Assembly (NCBI RefSeq): GCF_019969725.1
Contig: NZ_JAHXYW010000015.1
Coordinates: 1 to 64,000, forward strand
DNA length: 64,000 nucleotides
Direction of reading: 5' to 3'
DNA from: Neobacillus bataviensis
GTDB taxonomy: Bacteria > Bacillota > Bacilli > Bacillales_B > DSM-18226
Shown: in pieces, positions 8,995 through 18,846 of the stretch
Position numbering within the stretch: position 1 is the first letter of the stretch
Layout: every line of letters begins with the position of its first letter
Made by a program: the position numbers and the translations under genes
Notes under the pieces: model-generated
What the model was told of the DNA's origin: nothing
What the model saw: the letters and a program-made list of their open reading frames with translations, nothing else
Database searches by the model: none

Positions 8995-10230
8995 TTGAAA
9001 AATCTTGATCCTCATTTTATTTTTGTCATGGCACTTATTCTTATCATGCTTGCTGCTGGGATTACAGCGATTGCAAAGAAACTTAAGCAACCATATCCGA
9101 TTGCATTGGTCATAATTGGAGCGATTATTGGCATTGTAGATTTTCCGGTGTTGGATCCTTTAAAAAATTTTATTACAGAGGAGGAAGTTTTTCATTTTGT
9201 AATAGTTACAATCTTTCTCCCTGCACTTCTAGGGGAGGCATCGTTAAAGCTGCCATTTTCTGAGCTTCTGTTAAATAAATTTCCCATATTGTCCTTGTCA
9301 TTGGCAGGGACGCTGATTTCCTATTTGATTGTAGGTTTTTCAAGTTATTATTTTTTAGGTTTGTCCATTCAGGCTGCATTTGTATTTGCTGCCTTGATGA
9401 GTGCAACTGACCCGGTTAGTGTATTATCTATTTTCAAAAGTGTTGGAGTTAATAAACGGCTGGCCATTGTTGTCGAAGGAGAAAGCTTGTTTAATGATGG
9501 CATGGCTGTTGTTTTATTTCAAATCTCAGCATTTTCCTTATTATCCTATTTAGACTTGGGCTGGGAAGGCTTGGGTTTAGGATTTTGGGTTTTAATAAAA
9601 GTTATTTTCCTTGGTCTGATCGTTGGCGGAGCCCTTGGTTATGGCTTTTCAATTCTAACAAAATTTTATGATGATTACCCGCTGGAAATTATTTTTAGCC
9701 TTATTTTATTCTATGGAGCCTATCTTTTAGCTGAAAGCATTCATGGATCCGGTGTGATTGCGGTTGTAACAGCAGCGATTATCTTAGGTAATTACGGTTC
9801 CCGTATCGGAATGACTCCTGTGACAAGACTAAATATCGGTACTTTTTGGGATGTAGCAGCTCTATTAGCTAATTCCATTGTCTTTCTGATGGTAGGACTT
9901 GAAATAACCCGAATTGGTATCGTCAATAAATGGGGTATCATTTTTTCTTCCATTATAATTGTTTTGATTGCCAGAAGCTTCGCTGTATATATTAGCCTTG
10001 CTTTTGAAAAAAATTTTCCCGGCCCCTGGAAACATATTATCAACTGGGGAGGTTTAAAAGGATCCCTCTCGATCGCACTGGCAATAAGCCTGCCAAGTGA
10101 TTTTAAAGGCAGGGAAGTGATACTTGTACTTACATTTTTTATTGTACTTTTCTCTTTAGTCGTTCAAGGATTGACGGTCAAACCATTCATTTCACTTCTC
10201 GGTGTAAAGCCGAATGAAAAGGAGACATAA
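8995..10230 (+). CDS. Na+/H+ antiporter, CPA1 (NhaP/NhaG-like)
   Basis: 411-aa polytopic membrane protein with about 11-12 helices. It is a CPA1 cation/proton exchanger: it contains SATDPVSVLSIFK (with the conserved ion-site Asp) and EGESLFNDG, both hallmarks of the NhaP/NHE group. It exports Na+ (or K+/Li+) in exchange for H+ and supports pH and salt homeostasis. No C-terminal TrkA-C/RCK domain is present, so it is a short form. The start is TTG at 8995 behind GAAGGTGGTG. It stands alone and ends at a strong terminator shared with pflA. Confidence 0.88.
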   Translation: MKNLDPHFIFVMALILIMLAAGITAIAKKLKQPYPIALVIIGAIIGIVDFPVLDPLKNFITEEEVFHFVIVTIFLPALLGEASLKLPFSELLLNKFPILSLSLAGTLISYLIVGFSSYYFLGLSIQAAFVFAALMSATDPVSVLSIFKSVGVNKRLAIVVEGESLFNDGMAVVLFQISAFSLLSYLDLGWEGLGLGFWVLIKVIFLGLIVGGALGYGFSILTKFYDDYPLEIIFSLILFYGAYLLAESIHGSGVIAVVTAAIILGNYGSRIGMTPVTRLNIGTFWDVAALLANSIVFLMVGLEITRIGIVNKWGIIFSSIIIVLIARSFAVYISLAFEKNFPGPWKHIINWGGLKGSLSIALAISLPSDFKGREVILVLTFFIVLFSLVVQGLTVKPFISLLGVKPNEKET

Positions 10231-10258
10231 AAAAAAGCGGAAATGATCCGCTTTTTTT
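10229..10258. terminator. Bidirectional terminator between antiporter and pflA
   Basis: Stem AAAAAGCGG / CCGCTTTTT with loop aaatgat; it serves both convergent genes. Confidence 0.9.
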
Positions 10259-10991
10259 ATGACCAATGGGCAGTAAGTTGTTGATACGCGAACTCAACTT
10301 TTTCCTCTGTTGGCGGTTCTACATGTTTTAATGGATATTCATGTCCCAGGGCTTCCCATTTGTAAACACCGAGTTTATGATAGGGGAGAATTTCAATTTT
10401 TTGGACATTTTCTAGTGTACCGATGAATTCTCCGAGCTTTTGTAAATCTTCCTCGTCATCCGTAACTGTTGGAACTAGGACATGTCTTACCCAAATTGGT
10501 ACATTGCGGCTGGATAAAAATGTGGCAAATTCAAGAATGTGATCATTTGCCATTCCAGTTAATTGGATATGTTTTTTTCGGTTGATATGTTTTAAATCCA
10601 ATAAAATGAGATCCGTATATTGTAATAACTCTTCAAGCTGTTCAATAAAAAGCTTAGAATGAGAGAAACAACCGCCAGAGGAATCGATGGTGGTGTGAAT
10701 CCCTTTCTTTTTGCATTCCTTAAATAATTTGATAAGAAAAGGAATCTGTAACAGTGGTTCCCCGCCGCTAACTGTTATACCGCCTCCAGAGGCTTGAAGG
10801 AAGGGGAGATAACTCATCAAATCATCCATGATTTCGGAAATGGTCATTTGCTTACCGGTACCGATTTCCCAAGTATCAGCGTTATGACAAAACTGGCACC
10901 GCAAAAGGCAGCCTTGTGTAAAAACAACATAACGTATCCCTGGTCCGTCGACTGTTCCAAGTGTTTCGATAGAATGAATATTTCCAATCAT
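10257..10991 (-). CDS. pflA: Pyruvate formate-lyase activating enzyme
   Basis: 244-aa radical-SAM enzyme that installs the glycyl radical in PflB. It shows the CxxxCxxC cluster (Cys28, Cys32, Cys35 in GCLLRCQFCHN), the GxxGPGxR-like start (TVDGPGIRYV), and SGGEPLLQ for SAM binding. The ATG at 10991 follows AAAGGGGAACATCTTC; a longer frame to 11045 has no RBS. It is the second gene of a pflBA operon, 63 nt after pflB, and works only under anoxia. Confidence 0.93.
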   Translation of the reverse strand: MIGNIHSIETLGTVDGPGIRYVVFTQGCLLRCQFCHNADTWEIGTGKQMTISEIMDDLMSYLPFLQASGGGITVSGGEPLLQIPFLIKLFKECKKKGIHTTIDSSGGCFSHSKLFIEQLEELLQYTDLILLDLKHINRKKHIQLTGMANDHILEFATFLSSRNVPIWVRHVLVPTVTDDEEDLQKLGEFIGTLENVQKIEILPYHKLGVYKWEALGHEYPLKHVEPPTEEKVEFAYQQLTAHWS

Positions 10992-11054
10992 GAAGATGTT
11001 CCCCTTTCGTTTGAAAGCAGGAGCTCCACTAAAAAGAGCCCCCAATTATTTTAA

Positions 11055-13280
11055 TTATAAAGATTCGTGAAAAGTACGATTAATTACATCCAACTGCTGT
11101 TCTTTTGTCAATTTAATAAAGTTTACTGCATAACCAGACACACGGATGGTTAATTGCGGATAAAGCTCTGGATGTTCCATCGCATCTAAAAGTGTTTCTC
11201 TGTTAAAGACGTTCACGTTAAGATGGTGACCAGTTTTTATTGCATAGCCATCTAAAATGGAAACTAAATTACGAATCTGGTTATTTTCTTCTTTTCCTAA
11301 TGCTTTTGGTACGATGGAGAAGGTATTAGATATCCCATCCATTGCATAGCTATATGGAAGTTTGGCAACGGAAGACAGGGAAGCCAATGTACCTTTTGTA
11401 TCACGTCCATGCATTGGGTTTGCACCAGGTGCAAATGGTTCCCCCGCACGGCGGCCATCAGGCGTATTTCCCGTTTTCTTGCCGTAAACCACGTTAGATG
11501 TAATCGTCAAAATAGACATGGTATGAACAGAATTGCGATAAGTTTGATGTTTTTGAAGCTTTTTCATAAATCGCTCCACGATTTCGACCGCAATACTGTC
11601 TACCCGATCATCGTTGTTTCCGTATTTAGGAAAGTCACCGGAAGTTTCAAAATCAACAGCAATCCCCTTTTCATCCCGGATAACCTTTACTTCGCCATAT
11701 TTTATGGCGCTGAGGGAATCCGCAACTACACTCAACCCAGCGATACCAGTTGCCATTGTCCTTATTATTTCTGTATCATGCAAGGCCATTTCTATTCTTT
11801 CATAGCTGTATTTATCATGCATATAGTGGATGACATTCAAAGTATTTATATAAAGTCCTGCAAGCCATTCCATCATTAAATCAAATTTTTTCATTACTTC
11901 GTCATAAAGTAAGACATCTGAGGTAATTGGCTGATACTCAGGCCCAACTTGAATTTTAAGCTTTTCATCGACACCGCCATTTATGGAGTAGAGAAGTGCT
12001 TTCGCTAGGTTTGCCCGTGCTCCGAAGAACTGCATTTGTTTTCCGATTCCCATCGCAGACACACAGCAGGCAATTCCGTAGTCATCACCGTATTCCGGAC
12101 GCATTATATCGTCATTTTCGTATTGAATGGAGCTGGTCTTAATCGACATTTTCGCGCAATATTGTTTAAAGTTTTCAGGGAGCTGCGGTGACCATAAAAC
12201 TGTTAAGTTTGGTTCTGGAGCTGGTCCTAAATTGTCCAAGGTATGAAGGAATCGGAAAGAATTTTTCGTTACTAATGAACGTCCGCCTTGAGCCATTCCC
12301 CCAATAGATTCGGTTACCCACGTTGGGTCACCGCTAAATAATTCATTATAATCCGGAGTCCGGGCAAATTTAACAAGTCGGAGCTTCATAACAAAATGGT
12401 CAACTAGTTCCTGGGCCTTTTCCTCTGTTAAGGTTTCATTTTGTAAATCTCTTTCAACATATATATCTAAGAAGGAAGAAACACGGCCAAGGCTCATTGC
12501 CGCACCATTTTGTTCCTTAATGGCAGCTAAATATCCTAAATATAACCATTGAAAGGCCTCTTGTGCATTTTGAGCAGGATTGGAAATATCAAATCCATAG
12601 GTAGTTCCAAGCTCTTTTAATTCTTTGAGAGCACGAATTTGTTCCGCGATTTCTTCACGCAGCCGGATATTTTCTTCTGTCATTACTTTGCTGGTATTCT
12701 GTTGATCCTTTTTCTTTTCCTCGATTAAGAAATCAACACCATATAAGGCGACACGGCGATAGTCACCAATAATGCGTCCTCGGCCATAAGCATCTGGCAG
12801 ACCTGTGATAATGGCAGCTTTACGGGCAAGCATCATTTCATCTGTATAAGCATCAAATACACCTTGATTATGGGTTTTACGGAATTCTGTAAAAATTCTT
12901 TCTATTTCAGGATTTAATTGATATCCGTAAGCTTCGCAGGCTGCTCTTGCCATTCGAATCCCGCCAAAAGGCTGCATGGAACGATTGAATGGCTTATCTG
13001 TTTGAACACCAACTACCTTTTCAAGTTCTTCATCCAAGTAACCAGGGCCATGCGAGGTAATAGTAGAAACGGTTTCGGTATCCATCTCAAGAACGCCGCC
13101 GTTTTCCCGTTCCTGCTTAGTGAGTTCCATAACCTGGGCCCATAATTGCTTTGTTGATTCTGTTGCTCCAGCTAAAAAGGAATCATTTCCTTCATATTGA
13201 GTGTAGTTTTTCAAAATGAAATCCCGAACATTTACTTCTTTTGTCCAAACTCCTTTTGTGAATCCGTTCCATTGTTCCAT
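11055..13280 (-). CDS. pflB: Formate C-acetyltransferase (pyruvate formate-lyase)
   Basis: 741-aa glycyl-radical enzyme that converts pyruvate plus CoA to acetyl-CoA plus formate in anaerobic fermentation. It carries the adjacent catalytic cysteines in [12 protein letters not shown] near the middle, and the glycyl-radical loop RVSGYAV with Gly716 near the C terminus. Length matches the family (about 740-760). ATG at 13280 behind GAGGTG. Most Bacillus species lack pfl or carry it sporadically, so this marks fermentative ability. It links with the formate channel at 26.7 kb and the formate dehydrogenase at 31.6 kb. Confidence 0.95.
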   Translation of the reverse strand: MEQWNGFTKGVWTKEVNVRDFILKNYTQYEGNDSFLAGATESTKQLWAQVMELTKQERENGGVLEMDTETVSTITSHGPGYLDEELEKVVGVQTDKPFNRSMQPFGGIRMARAACEAYGYQLNPEIERIFTEFRKTHNQGVFDAYTDEMMLARKAAIITGLPDAYGRGRIIGDYRRVALYGVDFLIEEKKKDQQNTSKVMTEENIRLREEIAEQIRALKELKELGTTYGFDISNPAQNAQEAFQWLYLGYLAAIKEQNGAAMSLGRVSSFLDIYVERDLQNETLTEEKAQELVDHFVMKLRLVKFARTPDYNELFSGDPTWVTESIGGMAQGGRSLVTKNSFRFLHTLDNLGPAPEPNLTVLWSPQLPENFKQYCAKMSIKTSSIQYENDDIMRPEYGDDYGIACCVSAMGIGKQMQFFGARANLAKALLYSINGGVDEKLKIQVGPEYQPITSDVLLYDEVMKKFDLMMEWLAGLYINTLNVIHYMHDKYSYERIEMALHDTEIIRTMATGIAGLSVVADSLSAIKYGEVKVIRDEKGIAVDFETSGDFPKYGNNDDRVDSIAVEIVERFMKKLQKHQTYRNSVHTMSILTITSNVVYGKKTGNTPDGRRAGEPFAPGANPMHGRDTKGTLASLSSVAKLPYSYAMDGISNTFSIVPKALGKEENNQIRNLVSILDGYAIKTGHHLNVNVFNRETLLDAMEHPELYPQLTIRVSGYAVNFIKLTKEQQLDVINRTFHESL

Positions 13281-13551
13281 TGTTTTTCACCTCTAAATTT
13301 AATTCGTAATTTTATATAACAGTTTGAATTGTTATTTATATCTTAAGTATAACAGCGTAAATTTGTGTAACAATGAGCATATGTTAAGAAATTGTGAAAT
13401 CTATATTTTTAAGGGGTTTTCTGGACGGAATTTGAACAAATTTTGAACATCGGATGATTCTGTACTATAAAAAAATCCCATGTATATTAAACTGTTATAT
13501 ATGAGGAAGTCAATGTTACCAACATATTTATAGGGAAAATGAATAAAACAG
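13281..13551 (-). promoter_or_regulatory. pflBA upstream region
   Basis: 270 bp without a gene. It is AT-rich and holds redox-repressor-like half sites (TTGTGAAA near 13394, TTGTGTAA near 13358) but no full TTGTGAA-N4-TTCACAA or TGTGA-N6-TCACA palindrome. Anaerobic control is expected for pfl; the responsible site is not evident. Confidence 0.35.
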
Positions 13552-13580
13552 CACAAAAAAACAGGAGAAAGACTCCTGTT
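13552..13580 (-). terminator. Terminator of the cupredoxin gene
   Basis: On the minus strand, ACAGGAG / CTCCTGT hairpin followed by seven T's, directly after the stop. Confidence 0.85.
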
Positions 13581-14033
13581 CTAATCGACGACTATATAAG
13601 CTATCATCGGCCCATTATGTGACCGGTCCGAGTGGGTTTCACAAATTAGCCTATAAGTCCCTTCTTTTTTAAATTGAAGAGTGACCACTGTTTCCTCACC
13701 TTTTTTCACCGTTCCCTTGATTTTTGTTCCTTCAATATAAAAGGGATGTGATGCCCCGTTAATTCCACTGATATATAATTTAACCTTTTCACCTTTTTCT
13801 AAAGAAATGGTGCCGGGATCCCAACGGTAAGCCTCAATTTCCTTACCATTCTTCAACGTAGATTTAAATTCTGCCGTGACCATATGAATTTCTCGAATAT
13901 CTTTATTCGCTTGTTGATTAAAAACAGTCACGTCGCCTGCTTTTAACATAAACCAAGCAGAGATGGTGGCTAGAACGACACCCACTGCTAGAAAAAATAA
14001 AAGTGTTTCTTTCTTTAGCACTAAAAATTTCAT
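13581..14033 (-). CDS. Membrane-anchored cupredoxin-domain protein
   Basis: 150 aa: one N-terminal membrane anchor (10-30) and an extracytoplasmic cupredoxin fold. Putative copper ligands are His96 (SHPFYIEG) and the loop CETHSDRSHNGPM, giving Cys131, His134/His139 and Met143. The loop resembles the CuA loop of COX2 and NosZ, but the second Cys position is Ser135, so a mononuclear (type-1-like) site is more likely than binuclear CuA. It may carry electrons or copper for a respiratory oxidase or a denitrification enzyme; the partner is not in this window. The ATG at 14033 sits close behind a purine-rich GGGGG string. Confidence 0.75.
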   Translation of the reverse strand: MKFLVLKKETLLFFLAVGVVLATISAWFMLKAGDVTVFNQQANKDIREIHMVTAEFKSTLKNGKEIEAYRWDPGTISLEKGEKVKLYISGINGASHPFYIEGTKIKGTVKKGEETVVTLQFKKEGTYRLICETHSDRSHNGPMIAYIVVD

Positions 14034-14245
14034 CTAAAAACCCCCTCGATAATTTGTCCTATTTAATACTTATGCCGAGGAGGTATGAAAACTTGTCTCT
14101 TTTTTGCAATATTAGATTGTTTTATTAACGATTGAACGCTAAATAAAATGTCAACAATGTAGGTAGTTAGAATTAATTTTCTTTTATTTTTCCTATCGAA
14201 AAGTTTATAGTTAACTTAGGAATGAAAAATTAGGTGGTTATTTTG

Positions 14246-16774
14246 TTGGGGATTAAAAAAGAAAAAATATTAAAAGTAGTAAAGTTTATTTTCCCGTTAT
14301 TTTTGTTAATTTTTGCGATAGTTGAAATGAAAAAATTTACTGGGGATCTAAATTTACAATTATTAAAAAATGAACTTAATCAACTCAATATTTTCTCATT
14401 ATTATTAATTTTAGCTGTTACTTTCTGTGCTGTTCTGCCGATGCTTTTGTATGATGTTGTCCTTGTAAGGATCTTACAAATAAAAGTTCCAAAAAGGGAG
14501 CTATTAGAACAATCCTTTATTGCCAATTCTTTTTCTAATTTAATAGGTTTTGGCGGATTGGTCGGAGCCATGTTAAGAACTTATTTTTTTCATAAGTTTG
14601 AGCATGATAAACGGCGGCTTTTAGGTGTTATCGCTACCGTTTCCCTTTTTTATTTAACGGGAATCTCGTTTCTTTCATGGATTGTAGCACTTGGATATCA
14701 TCATTTTCCCTTGTTTATTGATACAAAATGGCTTTATTTTGCTGTATGGGGCGTTGGTTTATATCTACCGATTTTTTTATTCATACATATTTTAAAATCT
14801 AAAAAGGACCATCAATCCCAATTTACTAACAAAATAGCAGCTGAGCTTGTCATCATCTCGATTGTTGAATGGTTAGCTGTATTTATAGCGATATTTGTTT
14901 TATGTAATGTATTGGGGATAGCTATTTCCTTTGAACAGCTTTTTCCTGTTTATATTGTGGCGGCCTGTGCAGGAATCATAAGTATGATTCCTGGGGGACT
15001 TGGCTCGTTTGATTTGGTTTTTTTGTGGGGAATGCAAGAATTACATATCCCTGAAGAGAAAATCTTGGTTTTACTGCTTTTTTATCGAACTGGTTATTAT
15101 TTCATCCCATTTTTCACCAGTTTGATCTTTTTTGTAAAATTATATTGGAAAAAGTGGAACAAATCCTGGAATTATTTGCCTAAGGCTATTATTCAAGGTC
15201 TAAGTCATATTATCCTGACAATTCTCGTATTTTTATCCGGGTTAATTTTGTTATTGTCAGCTAGTGTACCAGGCATTATGTCCCGGTTAAGAATTGCTCA
15301 GGAGCTGCTATCTTTTCCGATTATAAATGTATCTCATCAGCTTTCTGTTGCGGCAGGCTTTTTACTTTTAGGATTGTCTCGCGGGATCGAATACAGTGTA
15401 AAGCGAACTTACGATTTGACGATGTTTGCGTTGATTCTCGCGGCACTTTTCTCCATTTTTAAAGGTATTGATTATGAGGAAGCTATCTTTTTAATTATTG
15501 TAGCCCTGTTACTAAGATTCTCTAAAGATCAATTTTACCGTGAGAGTTATGTGCTGACTTGGGGAAAAACGATTTTTGATATGACCATCATTTTAATTAT
15601 CACCTCAACGTATCTCATTATTGGTTATCTAAATTTACCTGAGGCGAAATTAGCCATTCCGACAAAATTTTTGCCGTATGTGATTCTCGATTACCGTGAT
15701 TTATTTAAGAGTGCGAGTATCGGCCTTGTTATTGCGTTATTAATACTTATCTCTGGCTATTTCATTAGCTTGCCGAAGAAATGGAAATTGGATAGGTCAT
15801 CTGATTTTGAAGATGAAATCAATCGCCATTTGACGAAGTATCATGGAAAAGTTTTAACTCACCTAATCTTCTTACATGATAAATACATCTTTTGGAATGA
15901 ACATAGAAATGTTTTAATACCTTTTCAAAAATATGCTGATAAGTTAGTAGTACTAGGTGATCCAATAGGCGAAAAGAGTGAATTATCGAGTGCGATAGAG
16001 GAATTCCAGGAAATAGCGGATCTCCATGGATTTACGCCTGTTTTCTATCAAGTAAGTGACGAGATGCTCCCCTTTCTTCATGGCCACGGATTTGCCTTCT
16101 TTAAATTAGGGGAAGAAGCCTTTGTGGATTTGAAGAACTTCTCGCTTTCAGGGAGTAAAATGAAAGGGCTGCGCGCCCTTAGAAGTAAATACAATCACGG
16201 CCAATACTCCTTTGAATTATTGCAGCCACCCTTTTCGAATGAACTTTTTGCTGAATTAAGAGAGATTTCAAATGATTGGCTTCAAGGGAGAACAGAGAAG
16301 GGCTTTTCCCTAGGTTTCTTTGATGAAGATTATCTAAATAGGGCACCTATCGCGATTGTACGTGATGAATATAAACAAATTCTAGGCTTTACGAGTATCA
16401 TGTATGTTTACGATGACAGTGAGACCATATCAATAGATTTAATGAGATTTAAGCCGGAGGTAGACCCTGAAATTATTGATTTTCTGTTTTTATCTTTAAT
16501 AGATTGGGCTAAAGAACAGGGCTACCACCGCTTTAATATGGGAATGGCACCTCTAGCTAATGTTGGTTTATCCAAGTTTGCTTTTTTAAGTGAGAAAATA
16601 GCCGCCCAAATTTTCCTGCACGGCCACTTTATTTATCATTTCCAAGATTTAAGAAAGTTCAAAGAAAAGTATACGGATATTTGGGAGCCGAAATATTTAG
16701 CTTATCGAAGAAAAGCCTCTCTACCTTTAATCATGGCCCAAATTACTTTACTAATATCGAAAAAAAGAGCCTAA
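14246..16774 (+). CDS. mprF: Lysylphosphatidylglycerol synthetase/flippase
   Basis: About 842-aa integral membrane protein with two parts. An N-terminal flippase region has about 14 helices (roughly 1-515). A C-terminal cytosolic DUF2156/GNAT-type domain (roughly 525-842) contains KMKGLRALRSKYN and ends in DIWEPKYLAYRRK. It transfers Lys from Lys-tRNA to phosphatidylglycerol and moves the lipid outward, reducing binding of cationic antimicrobial peptides. The start is a TTG: AGGTGG (14232-14237) lies 8 nt from TTG 14246 and 5 nt from TTG 14243; a GTG at 14234 overlaps the RBS. Single gene with its own terminator. Confidence 0.92.
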   Translation: MGIKKEKILKVVKFIFPLFLLIFAIVEMKKFTGDLNLQLLKNELNQLNIFSLLLILAVTFCAVLPMLLYDVVLVRILQIKVPKRELLEQSFIANSFSNLIGFGGLVGAMLRTYFFHKFEHDKRRLLGVIATVSLFYLTGISFLSWIVALGYHHFPLFIDTKWLYFAVWGVGLYLPIFLFIHILKSKKDHQSQFTNKIAAELVIISIVEWLAVFIAIFVLCNVLGIAISFEQLFPVYIVAACAGIISMIPGGLGSFDLVFLWGMQELHIPEEKILVLLLFYRTGYYFIPFFTSLIFFVKLYWKKWNKSWNYLPKAIIQGLSHIILTILVFLSGLILLLSASVPGIMSRLRIAQELLSFPIINVSHQLSVAAGFLLLGLSRGIEYSVKRTYDLTMFALILAALFSIFKGIDYEEAIFLIIVALLLRFSKDQFYRESYVLTWGKTIFDMTIILIITSTYLIIGYLNLPEAKLAIPTKFLPYVILDYRDLFKSASIGLVIALLILISGYFISLPKKWKLDRSSDFEDEINRHLTKYHGKVLTHLIFLHDKYIFWNEHRNVLIPFQKYADKLVVLGDPIGEKSELSSAIEEFQEIADLHGFTPVFYQVSDEMLPFLHGHGFAFFKLGEEAFVDLKNFSLSGSKMKGLRALRSKYNHGQYSFELLQPPFSNELFAELREISNDWLQGRTEKGFSLGFFDEDYLNRAPIAIVRDEYKQILGFTSIMYVYDDSETISIDLMRFKPEVDPEIIDFLFLSLIDWAKEQGYHRFNMGMAPLANVGLSKFAFLSEKIAAQIFLHGHFIYHFQDLRKFKEKYTDIWEPKYLAYRRKASLPLIMAQITLLISKKRA

Positions 16775-16783
16775 CCATTTTTG

Positions 16784-16812
16784 ACCTGTTCCAATTACGG
16801 ACAGGTTTTTTT
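16784..16812 (+). terminator. Terminator of mprF
   Basis: ACCTGT...ACAGGT stem followed by TTTTTT. Confidence 0.85.
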
Positions 16813-16899
16813 GTATAAATTTTTCGAAAATACTATTATTTTATAAAAAGATTCTGTTAAAATCAAATAGGGAAATAGTTTAAGTTAGGGTGTTTTGTT

Positions 16900-18081
16900 T
16901 TGAAAAAATTATTTACTTATTTCATAATTTTCCTTGTGGCACTATCTTGGCAAATGAAAGCCTTTGCAGCAGAGGAACCTTCATTAGAACTTAAAAGTGA
17001 GGCTGCCTGTCTGTTAGATTCTGAGACAGGTGCCGTTTTATATGCAAAAAATGCCGACCAAAAAATGTATCCTGCAAGCATTACTAAAATTGCAACAGCC
17101 ATCTATGCGATTGAAAAAGGGGATTTAAACAGTATTGCAACGGTCAGCGCCAATGCAGTAAGACAAGATGGGACAAGGGTCTATCTGGTTGCAGGGGAGC
17201 AGGTCCCTTTAAAAAAGCTAATTCAAGGAATGCTGATTAACTCTGGAAATGATGCAGCTGTTGCCATTGCTGAACATTTAGATGGAAGTGTGGAACATTT
17301 TGCAAAAAATATGAATCAATATATATATTCCACTATCGGAGTAAAAAATACACATTTTACGAATCCCAATGGATTGTTTGACGAGAATCATTACACGACA
17401 GCAATGGATATGGCAATCATCACAAATTATGCGATGAAAAACCCAATATTTAGAGAAATATTTGGCACAAAAGAACTCATGTGGGTGGGACAATCTTGGA
17501 GCACCAAGCTCGTTACACATCACCGCATGCTAAAAGGGGAGCTTCCTTATCCAGGGATTACGGGCGGAAAAACAGGATTTACTACTGAATCCAGGCAGAC
17601 CTTGTCCACAACAGCTGATAATGGAAAAATTAAATTAACGGCTGTCGTTATGAAATCAGAATATAAAAATGATAAATATAAAGATACTGCTGCTTTGTTT
17701 GATTATGGTTTTAGTCACTTTCAAAATGCTATTCTTAAACAAGGAGAAATCTATCAAAAAGATCAGAAACAATATTATCTGGATAAAGATACTGTCATCA
17801 CAGAAGAGATAAATGGGGCATCAAAGGAAGTGGCTCCAAACGGAATTTTGTTGATAAAAAATACAAAGGGTCAAATGGTCCAGGAGATTCCCCTTCATTA
17901 TAAGGAGTCAAAAACAGTTCCAAAGAAAACCGATCTTGCTGCACCGTCTACAAAAGCTCAAAATGCACACAATAAGCAACTAACGGAGCTTAACTCTATT
18001 ATGGGGGTAATAATACTTGGAATTGCTGTACTATATATTGGCATGCGAAGAAAATCAAGAAAAATGATAAATCCAAAATAA
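16900..18081 (+). CDS. D-alanyl-D-alanine carboxypeptidase (DacF-like, S11)
   Basis: 393-aa penicillin-binding protein of family S11 that trims the terminal D-Ala of peptidoglycan pentapeptides. The signal peptide is cleaved after AFA (about residue 23). Catalytic motifs are Ser60-x-x-Lys63 (SITK), Ser115-Gly-Asn (SGN) and Lys224-Thr-Gly (KTG). A C-terminal PBP5-type beta domain is followed by a single membrane anchor (about 367-385) and a basic tail. The closest type by pattern is DacF/DacB; DacF is a forespore protein in B. subtilis. The start is TTG at 16900 with AGGGTG upstream. Confidence 0.88.
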   Translation: MKKLFTYFIIFLVALSWQMKAFAAEEPSLELKSEAACLLDSETGAVLYAKNADQKMYPASITKIATAIYAIEKGDLNSIATVSANAVRQDGTRVYLVAGEQVPLKKLIQGMLINSGNDAAVAIAEHLDGSVEHFAKNMNQYIYSTIGVKNTHFTNPNGLFDENHYTTAMDMAIITNYAMKNPIFREIFGTKELMWVGQSWSTKLVTHHRMLKGELPYPGITGGKTGFTTESRQTLSTTADNGKIKLTAVVMKSEYKNDKYKDTAALFDYGFSHFQNAILKQGEIYQKDQKQYYLDKDTVITEEINGASKEVAPNGILLIKNTKGQMVQEIPLHYKESKTVPKKTDLAAPSTKAQNAHNKQLTELNSIMGVIILGIAVLYIGMRRKSRKMINPK

Positions 18082-18117
18082 AGCGATGGAGAGTATTCCT
18101 CTCCATCGCTTTATTTT
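18076..18117. terminator. Bidirectional terminator between carboxypeptidase and modB
   Basis: Long perfect stem AAAGCGATGGAGAG / CTCTCCATCGCTTT between convergent genes. Confidence 0.92.
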
Positions 18118-18770
18118 GGATTAACGTTTGTGGCTAATAACATCAAAAAGGAGAGCAGCACCATTGCTATGACTAAAAACCAGGCTAATTTCATGTTTCC
18201 AGATTCCATGGCAACATATATAGCTGTAGGGGCGGTTTGTGTTTTACCAGGGATATTACCAGCAAACATTAAAGTTGCCCCAAATTCTCCAAGTGCTCTT
18301 GCAAAGCTTAATATGATGCCGGTAATGATTGATTTTATTGATAAAGGAAGGCTGACGAGTAAAAAGACATTCCATTCGTTCGCTCCATCAACCCGTGCGG
18401 CTTCTTCAATATCTTTGTCAACAGATTGAAAACCTGTTTTTACCGTTTGATACATTAGCGGAAAGGCGACAATCGTTGAGGCAATTACCGCAGCCCAAGG
18501 GGTAAACATGATGGTGTTTTTAAATAATTCTTCAATCAATATACCGGCAGGACTATTCCTGCCGAAGAAATAAATTAATAAAAAGCCAATAACGGTAGGA
18601 GGTAAAACAATAGGCAGTAACAGAAAAGTCTCTACAACTACTTTTCCTTTGAAATGAGTTTTAGTTAACAGTCTTCCAATAAGGGTACCGGAAATAAATA
18701 CTAAAATAACAGAAAGGGAAGCCACTTTAAGGGACAATAAAATAGGAGGCCAAAATTCATTTTGTATCAA
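18111..18770 (-). CDS. modB: Molybdate ABC transporter permease
   Basis: 219-aa ABC permease with about five helices and the EAA loop EEAARVDGANEWNVF. It has the ModB/CysW-type pattern, including RALGEFGATLMFAGNIPGKTQT, specific for molybdate permeases. It would pair with a binding protein (ModA) and an ATPase (ModC) for molybdate import. Neither is adjacent: upstream is a spore gene with its own terminator, downstream a convergent gene. The start is TTG at 18770 with only a weak RBS (GGATGGAT). Molybdenum is needed by the formate dehydrogenase at 31.6 kb and by nitrate reductase. Confidence 0.88.
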   Translation of the reverse strand: MIQNEFWPPILLSLKVASLSVILVFISGTLIGRLLTKTHFKGKVVVETFLLLPIVLPPTVIGFLLIYFFGRNSPAGILIEELFKNTIMFTPWAAVIASTIVAFPLMYQTVKTGFQSVDKDIEEAARVDGANEWNVFLLVSLPLSIKSIITGIILSFARALGEFGATLMFAGNIPGKTQTAPTAIYVAMESGNMKLAWFLVIAMVLLSFLMLLATNVNPK

Positions 18771-18802
18771 GTTTATCCATCCAATACTTTATGCTCTTAA
18801 CC

Positions 18803-18811
18803 ATTATAACA
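18803..18811 (-). promoter_or_regulatory. Extended -10 promoter of modB
   Basis: Minus-strand TGTTATAAT, a perfect extended -10 (TGnTATAAT), lies in the tail of the preceding terminator, 26-33 nt from the TTG start. The -35 would fall in the terminator stem and is poor. Confidence 0.55.
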
Positions 18812-18837
18812 AAAAAACTGCCTGGAGGCAGTTTTTG
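18809..18837 (-). terminator. Terminator of the GerPA-like pair
   Basis: ACTGCC-tcca-GGCAGT then seven T's on the minus strand. Confidence 0.88.
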
Positions 18838-18846
18838 ATTCATGGT

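Noticed and set aside
13330..13420. Rex or Fnr operator upstream of pflB
   Set aside because: Only half sites (TTGTGAAA, TTGTGTAA); no full palindrome, so not called as an operator.
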